Of a stretch of 64,000 nt of DNA, positions 42,815 to 52,227 are shown in pieces; positions within the stretch are counted from its first letter, which is position 1; the number at the start of each line of letters is the position of its first letter. This DNA comes from JAXGOI01 sp040767605. Its GTDB lineage: Bacteria; Bacillota; Dehalobacteriia; UBA4068. The translations under genes and the position numbers were made by a program. Below the pieces are notes generated by a model. It ran no database searches and was not told the DNA's origin. It saw only the letters and a program-made list of their open reading frames with translations. The stretch is from positions 310,001-374,000 of the forward strand of contig JAXGOI010000001.1 of assembly GCA_040767605.1 (NCBI GenBank), read 5' to 3'.

Positions 42815-43588
42815 TCAGGCTAATTTTACACCTATACGCATTTTATCGGCAACCATGGCTATAAATTCAGAATTAGTTGGCTTGCCTCTTTCTATATTTA
42901 TGGTATAACCAAAAAAATTATTCATCATTTCAATATTGCCGCGGTCCCATGCCAGCTCAATAGCATGACGGATTGCTCTTTCCACCCGGCTTGCGGTGGT
43001 ATTGTATTTATCCGCAATCATGGGGTAAAGTTCTTTTGTTACGGCACCCATTAAATTTACTTCCCCCGTAACAAAAATAATAGCATCCCTTAAATAAAGG
43101 TAGCCCTTTACATGAGCAGGCACACCCATTTGGTGAATAATTTTTGTTACTTCCACATCCAGACTGCGGGTACGATTATAGGGCTCCGCCATATTTCTTA
43201 TTTCCGTGCTTCCTCCCGAAAGCTGGCGTATGCGGGCATCTAATAAAGGCATATCAAAGGGCTTAATTATATAATATGTAGCCCCCAACTCCACCGCTCT
43301 TTTAGTTAAGCTTTCCTGCCCAAAGGCGGTAAGCATTATAAAGCTGGGGCGCTTATCCAGGTTCATGGAGGCAAATCTCTCCAAAACCCCTAAGCCGTCC
43401 AAATGGGGCATAACTAAATCTAGTACGACAACATCCGGTTGATATTTCTCTATCATTTCCAAGGCTTCTAAGCCGTTATAGGCAGTTCCGCAAAGATGAT
43501 AATAATCCAAGCTGGAAAAATATTTGGCCATAAGATCACAAAAAGTCTTACTGTCGTCTGCAAGCAGTATTTTTGTTACACCTTCCAT
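42815..43588 (-). CDS. spo0A: Sporulation master regulator Spo0A
   Basis: A 257-residue response regulator that commits the cell to sporulation when phosphorylated. The receiver has Asp11-Asp12 and phosphoacceptor Asp57 in VVVLDLVMPHLDG, with switch Thr and Lys in MLTAFG and IIKPFD. The C-terminal Spo0A DNA-binding domain is complete (VTKIIHQMGVPAHVKGYLYL, TASRVERAIRHAIELAW, KPTNSEFIAMVADKMR). The start MEGVTKILLADD is chosen over a TTG 15 codons upstream. It lies downstream of spoIVB, the standard order in Firmicutes, with a sigma-H-like promoter in the gap. Confidence 0.97.
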   Translation of the reverse strand: MEGVTKILLADDSKTFCDLMAKYFSSLDYYHLCGTAYNGLEALEMIEKYQPDVVVLDLVMPHLDGLGVLERFASMNLDKRPSFIMLTAFGQESLTKRAVELGATYYIIKPFDMPLLDARIRQLSGGSTEIRNMAEPYNRTRSLDVEVTKIIHQMGVPAHVKGYLYLRDAIIFVTGEVNLMGAVTKELYPMIADKYNTTASRVERAIRHAIELAWDRGNIEMMNNFFGYTINIERGKPTNSEFIAMVADKMRIGVKLA

Positions 43589-43677
43589 ACATATCCCATC
43601 TTTCTGCTTTATTTTCCCCCTGTTTATAAACAACCCTCTCTTTACCGCTTTATTTTAGAGCTTTATTTTATTGCATT

Positions 43678-43705
43678 ATTCTCTCCCCTTTCCACAACCT
43701 CCTTT
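43678..43705 (-). promoter_or_regulatory. Sigma-H-like promoter of spo0A
   Basis: On the minus strand AAAGGAGGT (43697-43705), a 12-base spacer and AGAGAAT (43678-43684) fit the sigma-H pattern (RnAGGAwWW, RnnGAAT) apart from two A/T positions. In Bacillus, spo0A has a sigma-H promoter in the same place. Confidence 0.55.
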
Positions 43706-43734
43706 GCTATAATAAATTTCCCCATTTAAGTTTT

Positions 43735-43741
43735 TTCGACC
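43735..43741 (-). promoter_or_regulatory. Candidate 0A box upstream of spo0A
   Basis: GGTCGAA followed by A residues differs by one base from the Spo0A box TGTCGAA and lies about 30 bases upstream of the sigma-H-like -35. Further TGTCGAA (43821-43827) and TGTCAAA (43831-43837) copies lie on the plus strand. Confidence 0.5.
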
Positions 43742-43791
43742 AGTCTTAGGCAAATCCTTTTAGAATATTCAGGTATAACCTTTTTTTATTA

Positions 43792-43826
43792 CGACAAAAA
43801 CCCCTTTAATAAGAGGTTTTTGTCGA
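43792..43826 (-). terminator. Terminator of spoIVB, with 0A-box-like arms
   Basis: A 15-bp stem with one mismatch (CGACAAAAACC arm with GGTTTTTGTCG) and a TAAT/ATTA loop. The minus-strand arm GGGGTTTTT gives the terminator tract. The arms also carry TGTCG, the core of a Spo0A site. Confidence 0.65.
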
Positions 43827-43941
43827 AAAATGTCAAAAGCCGCTGTTTTGCAGGCCGCTATTTGGCAAATTTATTGCTTTATTCCTTAAAATACTGGTTT
43901 ATTCCTCATAATAAATTTTACGCCTAAAAATACTAAAATCC

Positions 43942-45237
43942 TTACTTGCGGCTGCCTTCATCCAGCATCCATTGAATAAAACAGGCATAACCTTTGGTGG
44001 GCTCATTTATAAAAACATGGGTTATGGCGCCTACCAAGCGATTATTTTGGATAATGGGGCTGCCGCTCATGCCCTGAACTATGCCTCCGGTTTGTGAGAG
44101 GAGATTTTCATCGGTAATTTCAATTATCATCCCCTTGCCGCTGGAGCGATAATTGGGTAAAATCTTAAGAATATTGATTTTATAAAGCTGGCACTCTTCC
44201 CCTTTAATTACGGTACAAATTTGCGCCGGGCCGGTTTTTACCTGATTAATTAAGGCAACCGGCAAAAGGCGGGGGTAAAAGGGATTGCTTATTGGGTATT
44301 CCAATTTGCCGAATATACCCAAATTGGTGTTTTTATAAATTTCCCCCCTCCAGGAATTGCCGACAAAAACACCTATTTTTTCCCCCGGCACACCTTTACG
44401 GCCTAATTTAATACCCTGGATATCCGCTCTTAAAATTGAGCCCAAAGGCTCCCCCTCCGGGGCGGCACCTTCCAAATCCGCAATTTTATGGCCTAATGCA
44501 CCGTAGTTTTTAGTTTCGGGATCATAATAGGTTAGGGTGCCGATTCCCGCCGTATTATCCCTTACATATAGGCCGGCTCTAAAGCTTTTGCTGTCATAAC
44601 AGTAAAGGGGGCGAATTTTAACCTCTCCTTTTACCCCGTCTCGGATAAATTCGATGATCAATTCCTTATTGTTTTCCCCGGCGGTACTGATTATTTGAGC
44701 CACCTGCTTATTTGTGGAAACATTTTGGCCATTAATGGTAATAATAAAATCTCCAATTGCGATGCCGGCATCCCTTGCCGGGTAAATACCATCCCCGTTT
44801 TCTAAAATAACCGGGGAATGGCCTACCACGGTAATTCCGTTTGTCTGCAAAAGTACGCCGATGGAATGACCGCCTGCTACAAGGTATTTAGGGCTTACAA
44901 CCTGAACATCCACTTTTTTAAGGGGGATTTTACCCTCAACGGATAAATCAACCCGATAATTATCGGGGCCTTGGGCTGTTGCCGCGGCTATTGCCTCATC
45001 CTTTAAGCCGGAAATTTGAGCCTTAACCGGAAGCCGCCACTTCTTTTCTAAATTTAATTCTCTGGTATTTAAAAAAGCGGGGCTTTCCTCCGGGCTTATT
45101 TCCTGATAAGGGCTTAGAGTCAGGACATCATAATAAACAATGCTGAAAAGGCTCAAAATAACAATTAAACAAAAAAGAAAACCGTTTTTAATTCTTCTTT
45201 TTTTAAAGATATTTTTATTTTCCCAATGCTCTCCCAT
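43942..45237 (-). CDS. spoIVB: SpoIVB peptidase
   Basis: A forespore-secreted serine protease that triggers pro-sigma-K processing. The 431 residues have one N-terminal membrane anchor (FLFCLIVILSLFSIVYY, about residues 19-36), a PDZ domain (GIYPARDAGIAIGDFIITINGQ) and the SpoIVB S55 protease domain with active-site Ser in GMSGSPI and a conserved His in GALGHKI. GGAGGG lies just before the chosen ATG, 15 codons inside the longest ORF. It sits between recN and spo0A as in other spore formers. Its pathway target sigma-K is encoded at 59.2 kb. Confidence 0.96.
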   Translation of the reverse strand: MGEHWENKNIFKKRRIKNGFLFCLIVILSLFSIVYYDVLTLSPYQEISPEESPAFLNTRELNLEKKWRLPVKAQISGLKDEAIAAATAQGPDNYRVDLSVEGKIPLKKVDVQVVSPKYLVAGGHSIGVLLQTNGITVVGHSPVILENGDGIYPARDAGIAIGDFIITINGQNVSTNKQVAQIISTAGENNKELIIEFIRDGVKGEVKIRPLYCYDSKSFRAGLYVRDNTAGIGTLTYYDPETKNYGALGHKIADLEGAAPEGEPLGSILRADIQGIKLGRKGVPGEKIGVFVGNSWRGEIYKNTNLGIFGKLEYPISNPFYPRLLPVALINQVKTGPAQICTVIKGEECQLYKINILKILPNYRSSGKGMIIEITDENLLSQTGGIVQGMSGSPIIQNNRLVGAITHVFINEPTKGYACFIQWMLDEGSRK

Positions 45238-45340
45238 TTCACCCTCCTTCTCAGCAAAGTAAATTGACGAAAAACGCATCAACTTCTTTTCTATCTTTTA
45301 CTTTTTTTAATTTGCTTATGCCGCCAATAATCGCCAAAGT

Positions 45341-45367
45341 AAAACACATGGCTTTGCCATGTGTTTT
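45341..45367 (-). terminator. Terminator of recN
   Basis: AAAACACATGGC pairs with GCCATGTGTTTT across AAA/TTT, with a short T tract on the minus strand and a longer one on the plus strand. Confidence 0.75.
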
Positions 45368-45404
45368 TTGTTTTTTATTTTTTATTTTTATTTTTTTAAA
45401 AAAT

Positions 45405-47051
45405 TCAGGCCAGCATATCCCGGGCCTGGGCCAAAGTTGCGGGAGTAATTTTATCCCCTGCTATCATCCGGGAGATTTCTTCAACTCTTTTCTCATCTTT
45501 TAAAATACGGGCCTGAATAATTGTTCTGTTTTGGGCCGTTTTTTTAAATATATTAAGATGATGCCCCGCCGCCGCTGCCATTAAAGGGGCATGGGTAACG
45601 CAAAGCACCTGATTATTTTGGCCTACATAAGCCATTTTCTCCGCCACGGCATTTAAAGCCCGGCCTCCCAGGCCGCTGTCTACCTCGTCAAAAATTAAGG
45701 TGGGAACAAAATCCAGCTGGGCCAAAATAACCTTAATTGCCAAAACAATTCTTGAAAGCTCGCCGCCGGAGGCGATTTTACTTACTTGCTGAAATTTTTC
45801 CCCGGTATTGGATTGAATTAAAAAAACCGCTTTTTCTACCCCGTTCGGCCCGGGAGGGCAGGGGCTTAAAAAAATCTCCAAGCTGGCATTTGCCATATAA
45901 AGCTGGCGAAGCTCCTCAGTTATGGCTTGCCCCAGTTTATAGGAGGCGCTTTCCCGCAGGAGGCTTAGGGCTGAGGCCAGCTCATGGTAAACTGCCAGCT
46001 CTTTTTCATACTCCTCCTGATATTGGGAGCCTGTAAGCTCCATTTCCATAAGTTCATCCAATTGGTTTTGAGCCTTATTTTTATACTCAATAACAGCCTC
46101 CAGGCTCGGCCCGTATTTACGGCAAAGGCTGCTTAATTCCGCCAGGCGGCTTTCAACTTCCTCGATACGCAGGGGGTCTAAATTAATATTTTCAATAAAA
46201 CCACCGATTTCCCGGGTAAAATCTTCTAAATTATAATAGATATCGTTTAGGCTTTCCTCCAAACGGCCGGCTTCTTCATCTAAAGCTGCCGCCGGCTTTA
46301 AATCGGCTAGGCCCTGAGCAATTAAATCCCAGGCTTTTTCGGCGGCCCTTGCCGCCCCTGCCCCGCCGCTTAAAAGCTTCTCTCCGTGAATCAGGCGGGT
46401 TTTTTCCTTCTCTAACTCCTCCGCCTCTAAAACATCAATGGCGGCAGATTCGATTTCTTTAATTTGGAATTTAAGCCAATCTATATTTTTAGCTCTTTCC
46501 TGTTTTTCTTCTTCATAGGCTTTGGCCTTTCTTTTTAAAGAGGCCAGCTTTAAAAAGGATTGGGAGACTTTATCCCTTTGTAAAAGTAATTCCTCCCCGC
46601 CGAAGCTGTCTAATAAAGTGGCTTGGGTTTCATCCTCTAAAAGCAGCATATGCTCCATTTGGCCATGAATATTAATCAGGCCGCGGCCGATTTCCCGCAG
46701 GAGGGATAAGGGTATTACCCTGCCGTTTAAACGGCAGGAATTTTTAGCGCTTCGGGAATACTCCCGGCTTAGAATCAGGGTTTCATCCTCCGGCAAAAGG
46801 CCGTTATCCTCCAGGAGCTTTTCAATTTCTTTAGGGCAGGGTAAAGAGAAAATGCCTTGTACAAGGCATTTATCATAGCCATCTCTAATAAACTGCTCTT
46901 GAGCCCGGCCGCCGATTAAAAGAGAAACGGCATCTAAAAGCAGAGATTTCCCCGCCCCGGTTTCTCCGGTAAGCACATTAAGCCCCGGGGCAAGGGGAAG
47001 GGAAAGCTTATCGATTAAGGCAAAATTTTCTACATAAAGCTCTTGAAGCAT
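45405..47051 (-). CDS. recN: DNA repair protein RecN
   Basis: An SMC-like ATPase for double-strand break repair. The 548 residues have Walker A GETGAGKS (about residues 30-37), a long coiled coil (about 150-370) split by a hinge-like region, the ABC signature region ASGGELSRIVLAIK, and Walker B TLIFDEVDSGLGG. The length matches the family. It is immediately downstream of argR (21 bases) as in Bacillus and Clostridium. Confidence 0.96.
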   Translation of the reverse strand: MLQELYVENFALIDKLSLPLAPGLNVLTGETGAGKSLLLDAVSLLIGGRAQEQFIRDGYDKCLVQGIFSLPCPKEIEKLLEDNGLLPEDETLILSREYSRSAKNSCRLNGRVIPLSLLREIGRGLINIHGQMEHMLLLEDETQATLLDSFGGEELLLQRDKVSQSFLKLASLKRKAKAYEEEKQERAKNIDWLKFQIKEIESAAIDVLEAEELEKEKTRLIHGEKLLSGGAGAARAAEKAWDLIAQGLADLKPAAALDEEAGRLEESLNDIYYNLEDFTREIGGFIENINLDPLRIEEVESRLAELSSLCRKYGPSLEAVIEYKNKAQNQLDELMEMELTGSQYQEEYEKELAVYHELASALSLLRESASYKLGQAITEELRQLYMANASLEIFLSPCPPGPNGVEKAVFLIQSNTGEKFQQVSKIASGGELSRIVLAIKVILAQLDFVPTLIFDEVDSGLGGRALNAVAEKMAYVGQNNQVLCVTHAPLMAAAAGHHLNIFKKTAQNRTIIQARILKDEKRVEEISRMIAGDKITPATLAQARDMLA

Positions 47052-47072
47052 AATTACCTCTTAATTAAATGT

Positions 47073-47528
47073 TTACTGGGATAAATTATGGAGCCTTTCA
47101 ACAATTTCGGCAACAGGCTCGGTTTCTTTAATAATTAATAAAATCGTATCGTCTCCGGCTACGGTGCCGAGAAGCTCCTTCCAGGCCAGGCCGTCTAAGC
47201 AAAAGGCAATACCCTGAGCGGTGCCGGGCAAAGTATGGAGGACAATAATATTATTGCTGCTGTCTATTCTTAAAAGATTATCCCTAAGCATTCTTTTGGC
47301 TCTGTCAAAATTATTCCCCGCTAAAATTCCCGGGGGGAAGCTGTAACGGAAGAAGTTTTCCCCGGAGGCAACTTTAATAAGGCCCAGTTCTTTAATATCC
47401 CGGGAAATAGTAGCCTGAGTAACATTAAAGCCGTATTTACGCAGCTCGTCTGTTAGCTGAAATTGGGTTTCAATATCTTTATTTTCGATAATTTCCCGAA
47501 TCATCTTCTGCCGTCTGTTTTTTATCAC
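47073..47528 (-). CDS. argR: Arginine repressor
   Basis: A 151-residue hexameric arginine-sensing repressor. The N-terminal winged helix is FQLTDELRKYGFNVTQATISRDIKELGLIK; the C-terminal core has LPGTAQGIAFCLDGL and GTVAGDDTILLI, including the GxxAGDDT arginine-binding stretch. A GTG start is used with GGAGGGG 6 bases upstream; an ATG nine codons later is possible. It lies between mnmM-like and recN. Confidence 0.95.
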   Translation of the reverse strand: MIKNRRQKMIREIIENKDIETQFQLTDELRKYGFNVTQATISRDIKELGLIKVASGENFFRYSFPPGILAGNNFDRAKRMLRDNLLRIDSSNNIIVLHTLPGTAQGIAFCLDGLAWKELLGTVAGDDTILLIIKETEPVAEIVERLHNLSQ

Positions 47529-47599
47529 TTTCTGCCCCTCCTAAACCATTAAGCTCTATTAATAATTTTAAATTTTAGCGTCTTTATTGTTTATTTGGC

Positions 47600-48184
47600 C
47601 TAAATTCCCCCAATAGGCTGCTTATTTAAGCTCTTTTCGATTATAAAAAGCACCGGAGCCTGATTTTTATTTAAAATCTTAAATTCCCCGGCCTGATACT
47701 CCCCTCGGGGAAGAGCTTTTAAGAGTTCTTTTATAATTGCATATTCCTCCGCCCCGCCTTTATGGCCTAAATAAGCCACAATCAATAAAACTCCTCCGGG
47801 GCGAATTAAATTAAGGGCCTGCTTTATGCCTTTTAGGGTAGTTTTCGCCTGGGTAATAAGGCTCTTTTCCCCTCCCGGCAAATAACCCAAATTAAATATT
47901 CCGGCGGCCAAAGGGTTTTTAATATACTCGCCTAAATTCTCATGGCTGTCTAAAATCAGCTTTACCCGGGGCAAAAACCCGGAGGCGTCTAAATAGGCCG
48001 CGGCGGAATCCAAGGCCTCTTTTTGAATATCAAAGGCATAAACAAGGCCGTCTTTGCCGACTAATTCCGCCAAAAAGGCGGTATCCCGCCCCCGGCCGGC
48101 AGTGGCATCCAAGGCATAATCCCCGGGGCTGAGATTTTTCTTTAAAATATTCTGAGCCAGCTCTACCATAGGGAGAAGAATCAA
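47600..48184 (-). CDS. mnmM: YtqB/MnmM-type tRNA methyltransferase
   Basis: The 194 residues have a Rossmann-like fold with SAM loop LDATAGRGRDTAFLAE, acidic strand YAFDIQKEAL, and FNLGYLPGGEKSLIT, the signature of the PF06962 family. In Bacillus, YtqB (MnmM) methylates nm5(s2)U at the tRNA wobble position. A TTG start is used, with AGGGGTG upstream, leaving 2 bases after the nadK stop codon. The assignment to MnmM rests on family resemblance and neighbourhood. Confidence 0.85.
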   Translation of the reverse strand: MILLPMVELAQNILKKNLSPGDYALDATAGRGRDTAFLAELVGKDGLVYAFDIQKEALDSAAAYLDASGFLPRVKLILDSHENLGEYIKNPLAAGIFNLGYLPGGEKSLITQAKTTLKGIKQALNLIRPGGVLLIVAYLGHKGGAEEYAIIKELLKALPRGEYQAGEFKILNKNQAPVLFIIEKSLNKQPIGGI

Positions 48185-48186
48185 AT

Positions 48187-49029
48187 TTATTCACCCCTGA
48201 GAATTTTACTTTGCACCCTTTGGAAAAAGGGCCGCTGGCTAAAGGTAATAAAAGAGATTTTTTGAGGATGGGCTGTTACGAGAATATTATCCCCTTCCTC
48301 TAAAAGGAAATGGATTTGGCCGTCTCCCGCCAATAAAGCGCTGCCGGATTTAGATAAAAAAACCACTTTTACCTGGCTTGTGGAGGGAATTATCATAGCC
48401 CGGGAAAAAAAGCTATGGGGGCAAACAGGGTTTATAATAATCAAATCCATATCCGGCATTACAATAGGGCCGCCGACGGAAAGGGAATAGGCTGTTGAGC
48501 CGGTGGGGGTTGAGGCTATCATGCCGTCGGCATGGTATGAGGTTACAAGATGCTCATCCACATAGAGGTCGAATTTAATTGTCCGGGAATATAAGCCCTG
48601 TTTAAAAACTAAATCGTTTAAGGCGGAAAAATCCGCAACCTGCCTGCCCTGGCGCATAACCTTGCATTCCAGCATCATCCTTTGCTGAAGGGAATAATCC
48701 CCGGCCAGAAGCTTTTTTAAGGCGGCATAAACATCATCCTGCTCCACCTCGGAAAGAAAACCCAAAGTTCCCATATTAACCCCTAAAACCGAGGCTTTAA
48801 AAGGGTTCATGCTTCTGGCGGCGGAAAGAATAGTGCCGTCTCCCCCTAAAACCACCGCAACATCAACCCCGGTAAAATCAATGGAATCACATTCCTCCAC
48901 AGAAAAGCCCGGCTTATTATCGGGTAAGAATAATTCGGCATTATTCATCAGGAGATAATCTTTAATATTATAGGCTAAATCCAGATTATCTTTATTTTTA
49001 TAGTTAACAATTAAAGTGATTTTTTTCAT
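48187..49029 (-). CDS. nadK: NAD kinase
   Basis: Makes NADP from NAD and ATP. It has the family motifs VVLGGDGTILSAAR, GVNMGTLGFLSE, a catalytic pocket in ALNDLVFKQG, and DGMIASTPTGSTAYSLSVGGPI. The start is placed at MKKITLIVNYK, which matches the normal N-terminus, giving 280 residues. No strong ribosome binding site is seen; starts at 49041 or 49095 are possible. It precedes the mnmM-like gene by 2 bases. Confidence 0.94.
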   Translation of the reverse strand: MKKITLIVNYKNKDNLDLAYNIKDYLLMNNAELFLPDNKPGFSVEECDSIDFTGVDVAVVLGGDGTILSAARSMNPFKASVLGVNMGTLGFLSEVEQDDVYAALKKLLAGDYSLQQRMMLECKVMRQGRQVADFSALNDLVFKQGLYSRTIKFDLYVDEHLVTSYHADGMIASTPTGSTAYSLSVGGPIVMPDMDLIIINPVCPHSFFSRAMIIPSTSQVKVVFLSKSGSALLAGDGQIHFLLEEGDNILVTAHPQKISFITFSQRPFFQRVQSKILRGE

Positions 49030-49227
49030 GGTTTTATCCATTTCAATAAAATAATTATTAATATGAGGCAATTGGGATAATTTTAATTTTACCATATTGA
49101 TGCATTAAAGACAACTATTAATTGTATTATATAAATATATATACATTTTACCCTTTTTTCTTTTGTTTATTTATCTGTATAAATAGCCTTATTCTATACA
49201 TGGTAAAATAGCTCTTTTTACTGTTTT

Positions 49228-50187
49228 TTATTCTTTTTTACTAAGTATATTTACTTTATTTTTATTATGAAATTCCCAAGACTCTTCAATTACTTTTTTT
49301 AAATCCGGCTTTGGTCTTTCTTCCCTCCCGGCCCAAAGAAGATATTCTATATTTCCCTCCGGCCCCTTTATGGGGGAAAAATCCAGACCATAAGGAAATA
49401 AACCCATTTGCTTAAAAGAAGAAATTACATTTTCCAAAACCTGCAAATGAATATTTTTATCTCTGACTACGCCTTTTTTACCGACGCTTTCCCTGCCGGC
49501 TTCAAATTGGGGCTTAATTAAGGCCAAAACCTGCCCCTCCTCCTTAAGAAAATTAAGGGCTCCGGGTAAAACCTTGGCAAGGGAGATAAAAGAGGCATCC
49601 ACAGTTATCCAATCCAGTTTTTGGGGAATATGCTCCGCCGTTAAATAGCGGGCATTTGTTTTCTCCCAAACAGCAACCCGGGGATTTTGCCTTAGCTCCC
49701 AGGCCAGCTGGCCATAGCCTACATCCACGGCATAAACAAGGCTTGCCCCGTTTTGAAGAGCGCAATCCACAAAACCGCCGGTGGAAGAGCCAATATCTAA
49801 AACTATTTTATTTAAAAAATCTAAATTAAAAACCTCAATAGCTTTGGCCAGCTTTAAGCCCCCCCGGCTTACATAGGGCAGTTTTTTGCCCTTTAATTCA
49901 ATGAGGGCATCGGCGGTAATTTGATTGCCGGCCTTATGGCTGATAATACCGTTAACTAAAACTTCCCCGGCCATAATAGCGGCTCTGGCTCTTTCCCTGC
50001 TGCTGAAAAAGCCCCTCTCTACTAAAAGCATATCCAGCCGCAGGCGTTTAGCTTTTGCCTTGGGCTTATGCTCTTTAGGGGCTTTTTTCGGTAAATTTTT
50101 CTTTTCAGGGGTTTCTTCCGGGGCTCCGGCCTTTCCGGATATATTCTCTCCTTCTTTTTTAATAAGCTTTCTCCCCTCACTTGGCAT
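49228..50187 (-). CDS. tlyA: TlyA-type rRNA 2'-O-methyltransferase with extended N-terminus
   Basis: The 319 residues have an S4 RNA-binding domain (RLRLDMLLVERGFFSSRERAR, about residues 48-110) and an FtsJ-like methyltransferase domain (VLDIGSSTGGFVDCAL, VYAVDVGYGQL, DASFISLAKVLPGAL, IKPQFEAG). Homologues methylate 16S/23S rRNA cytidines; some act as haemolysins. An extra 47-residue lysine/proline/alanine-rich N-terminal tail precedes the S4 domain and lacks a good upstream ribosome binding site, so translation might begin differently. It is downstream of dxs. Confidence 0.92.
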   Translation of the reverse strand: MPSEGRKLIKKEGENISGKAGAPEETPEKKNLPKKAPKEHKPKAKAKRLRLDMLLVERGFFSSRERARAAIMAGEVLVNGIISHKAGNQITADALIELKGKKLPYVSRGGLKLAKAIEVFNLDFLNKIVLDIGSSTGGFVDCALQNGASLVYAVDVGYGQLAWELRQNPRVAVWEKTNARYLTAEHIPQKLDWITVDASFISLAKVLPGALNFLKEEGQVLALIKPQFEAGRESVGKKGVVRDKNIHLQVLENVISSFKQMGLFPYGLDFSPIKGPEGNIEYLLWAGREERPKPDLKKVIEESWEFHNKNKVNILSKKE

Positions 50188-50222
50188 ATATTGCCCGGGC
50201 TAAGCCCTAAGGGCTTATTTTT

Positions 50223-52136
50223 CTAAAAATAATTATTAAGGATTTTAGCTGCTAAACTCTTGCCGCTTAGGCCGTATTTTTCTAAAAGAAATTCCCTTTT
50301 GCCCTGCTCTATAAATTTATCCGGCAGGGAGGCAATACTGGTTTTAATACCTTTATTCTGTAATAAAGCCAGGCAGGCCTCGCCCAGGCCGCCGCTTAAA
50401 ATATTTTCTTCCGCAATTAATACTTTTTTAGTTTTTAAGGCGGAATTTAAAATCAATTCTTCATCCAGGGGCTTTATAAAGCGGCAATTAATAATCTCCG
50501 CCTCCAGGCCTTTATCTTTTAAAATCTCCCCTGCGGACAAAACCGGGTAAACCAAAGAGCCGCAGGTAATAATAGTAATATCCCCACCCCGGCTGAGAAG
50601 CTCTCCCCTATTCCAGATTAAAGGAGAAAAGGGCAGAGAAAAGCCCTGACTCTGGTCTTCCCCTCTAGGGTAGCGCAAGGCAACGGGGCCATTATGTTTT
50701 AAAGCCGCCGCCAGCATTTCTTTAAGCTCCCGACAATCTTTAGGCGCCATAAGAGTAAGATTAGGTAAAGTACGCAAATAGGAAATATCAAAAGCTCCGT
50801 GATGAGTGGGCCCGTCCTCCCCTACTAAGCCGGCTCTGTCCACAGCCAGCACAACAGGTAAATTAGGCAGGCAAATATCATGAAGGAGCTGGTCATAACC
50901 TCTTTGTAAAAAGCTGGAATATAAGGCGATAACCGGGCGCAGGCCGGAGGCCGCCAAACCGGCGCCGAAAGTAAGAGCATGGGGCTCGGCTATTCCCACA
51001 TCAAAGGAACGCTCCGGGTATTTATTAAAAAAACTGTCTACGCCGGTGCCGGAAATCATTGCCGGGGTAATTGCCGCAATTTTAAGGTCTTTTTCCCCCA
51101 AACTGCAAAGGGCCTCGCCAAAGGCTTGGGTATAGGTGGGATTGCCGTTTTTTACAGCCGGCAGGCCGGTTTCTTTATTAAAGGGGCCAATTCCGTGAAA
51201 TAAATCGGGATTATTCTCCGCAGGGGGGTAGCCCTTGCCCTTAACGGTTTTTACATGGACTAAAACCGGGGCCTTCATGGCTTTTGCCCTTTTAAAGGTA
51301 TTGCACATTTCTTCTATATTGTGTCCGTTAATAGGCCCCAGGTAAACAAAGCCCAATTCCTCAAAAAGCATACCCTCAACCAGAAAATATTTTAAGCTGT
51401 CTTTAAGGCGGTCCACCCTTTTGGCTACCTGAGGGCCCACCCGGGGTATGGATTTTAATAGGCTTTCCAGCTCTTTTTTGCGCTTGCCGTAAAAGGGGTC
51501 GGTACGCATTTTAACTAAGTAATTAGCCATAGCCCCCACATTATTGGCTATGGACATTTCATTATCGTTTAAAACTACAATAAGGGGGCATTTTAAATCC
51601 CCGGCATTATTTAAGCCCTCATAGGCCATGCCGCCGGTTAAGGCTCCATCCCCCAATACAGCCACAACATTATAATCTTCCCCTAAAATATCTCTGGCTT
51701 TGGCAAAACCTAAAGCGGCGGATACCGCTGTGCTGCTATGACCGGTATTAAAGGTATCTGCGGGGTTTTCTTCTGTTTTTGGGAAACCGCTAAGGCCTTT
51801 ATACTGCCTTAAAGATGTAAAGGCCTCCCGCCTGCCGGTGAGAATTTTATGGGTATAGCATTGATGGCCGACATCCCAAATGAGTTTATCTTTGGGCAAA
51901 TTAAAAACCAAATGCAAAGCCAGGGTAAGCTCAACAACACCTAAATTCGGGGCCAGATGCCCCCCGTTTTCAGAAACAACGCTTAGCATATAGCTGCGAA
52001 TTTCCCCGGCAAGCTCTTTTACCTCCCCATAATTTAAGGCTTTTAAATCTAAGGGGGAATTAATTTTAGGCAAATATTTTAACATATTTATATTTAAGGC
52101 ATTTTCCCTGCAATTATCTTTTTCTTTTTTAGTCAT
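50223..52136 (-). CDS. dxs: 1-deoxy-D-xylulose-5-phosphate synthase
   Basis: The first enzyme of the MEP isoprenoid pathway, joining pyruvate and glyceraldehyde 3-phosphate with thiamine pyrophosphate. The 637 residues have the TPP motif GDGALTGGMAYEGLNNAG (about residues 155-172), the glutamate region AEPHALTFGAGLA, and DRAGLVGEDGPTHHGAFD in the transketolase-like domain, plus the C-terminal domain. The longest start (52136) has a distant GCGGAG site; MLKYLPKINS at 52085 is an alternative. It lies just downstream of oapA, as in many OLE RNA clusters. Confidence 0.96.
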   Translation of the reverse strand: MTKKEKDNCRENALNINMLKYLPKINSPLDLKALNYGEVKELAGEIRSYMLSVVSENGGHLAPNLGVVELTLALHLVFNLPKDKLIWDVGHQCYTHKILTGRREAFTSLRQYKGLSGFPKTEENPADTFNTGHSSTAVSAALGFAKARDILGEDYNVVAVLGDGALTGGMAYEGLNNAGDLKCPLIVVLNDNEMSIANNVGAMANYLVKMRTDPFYGKRKKELESLLKSIPRVGPQVAKRVDRLKDSLKYFLVEGMLFEELGFVYLGPINGHNIEEMCNTFKRAKAMKAPVLVHVKTVKGKGYPPAENNPDLFHGIGPFNKETGLPAVKNGNPTYTQAFGEALCSLGEKDLKIAAITPAMISGTGVDSFFNKYPERSFDVGIAEPHALTFGAGLAASGLRPVIALYSSFLQRGYDQLLHDICLPNLPVVLAVDRAGLVGEDGPTHHGAFDISYLRTLPNLTLMAPKDCRELKEMLAAALKHNGPVALRYPRGEDQSQGFSLPFSPLIWNRGELLSRGGDITIITCGSLVYPVLSAGEILKDKGLEAEIINCRFIKPLDEELILNSALKTKKVLIAEENILSGGLGEACLALLQNKGIKTSIASLPDKFIEQGKREFLLEKYGLSGKSLAAKILNNYF

Positions 52137-52227
52137 ATAATAAAGGTTCTCCGCAATTTTATTTCTAAAGGGGCTGCTAAAGCTCTCAGGTTAAATTCGA
52201 CGTACTTAGTCTTTTAACTCGGCAGCT

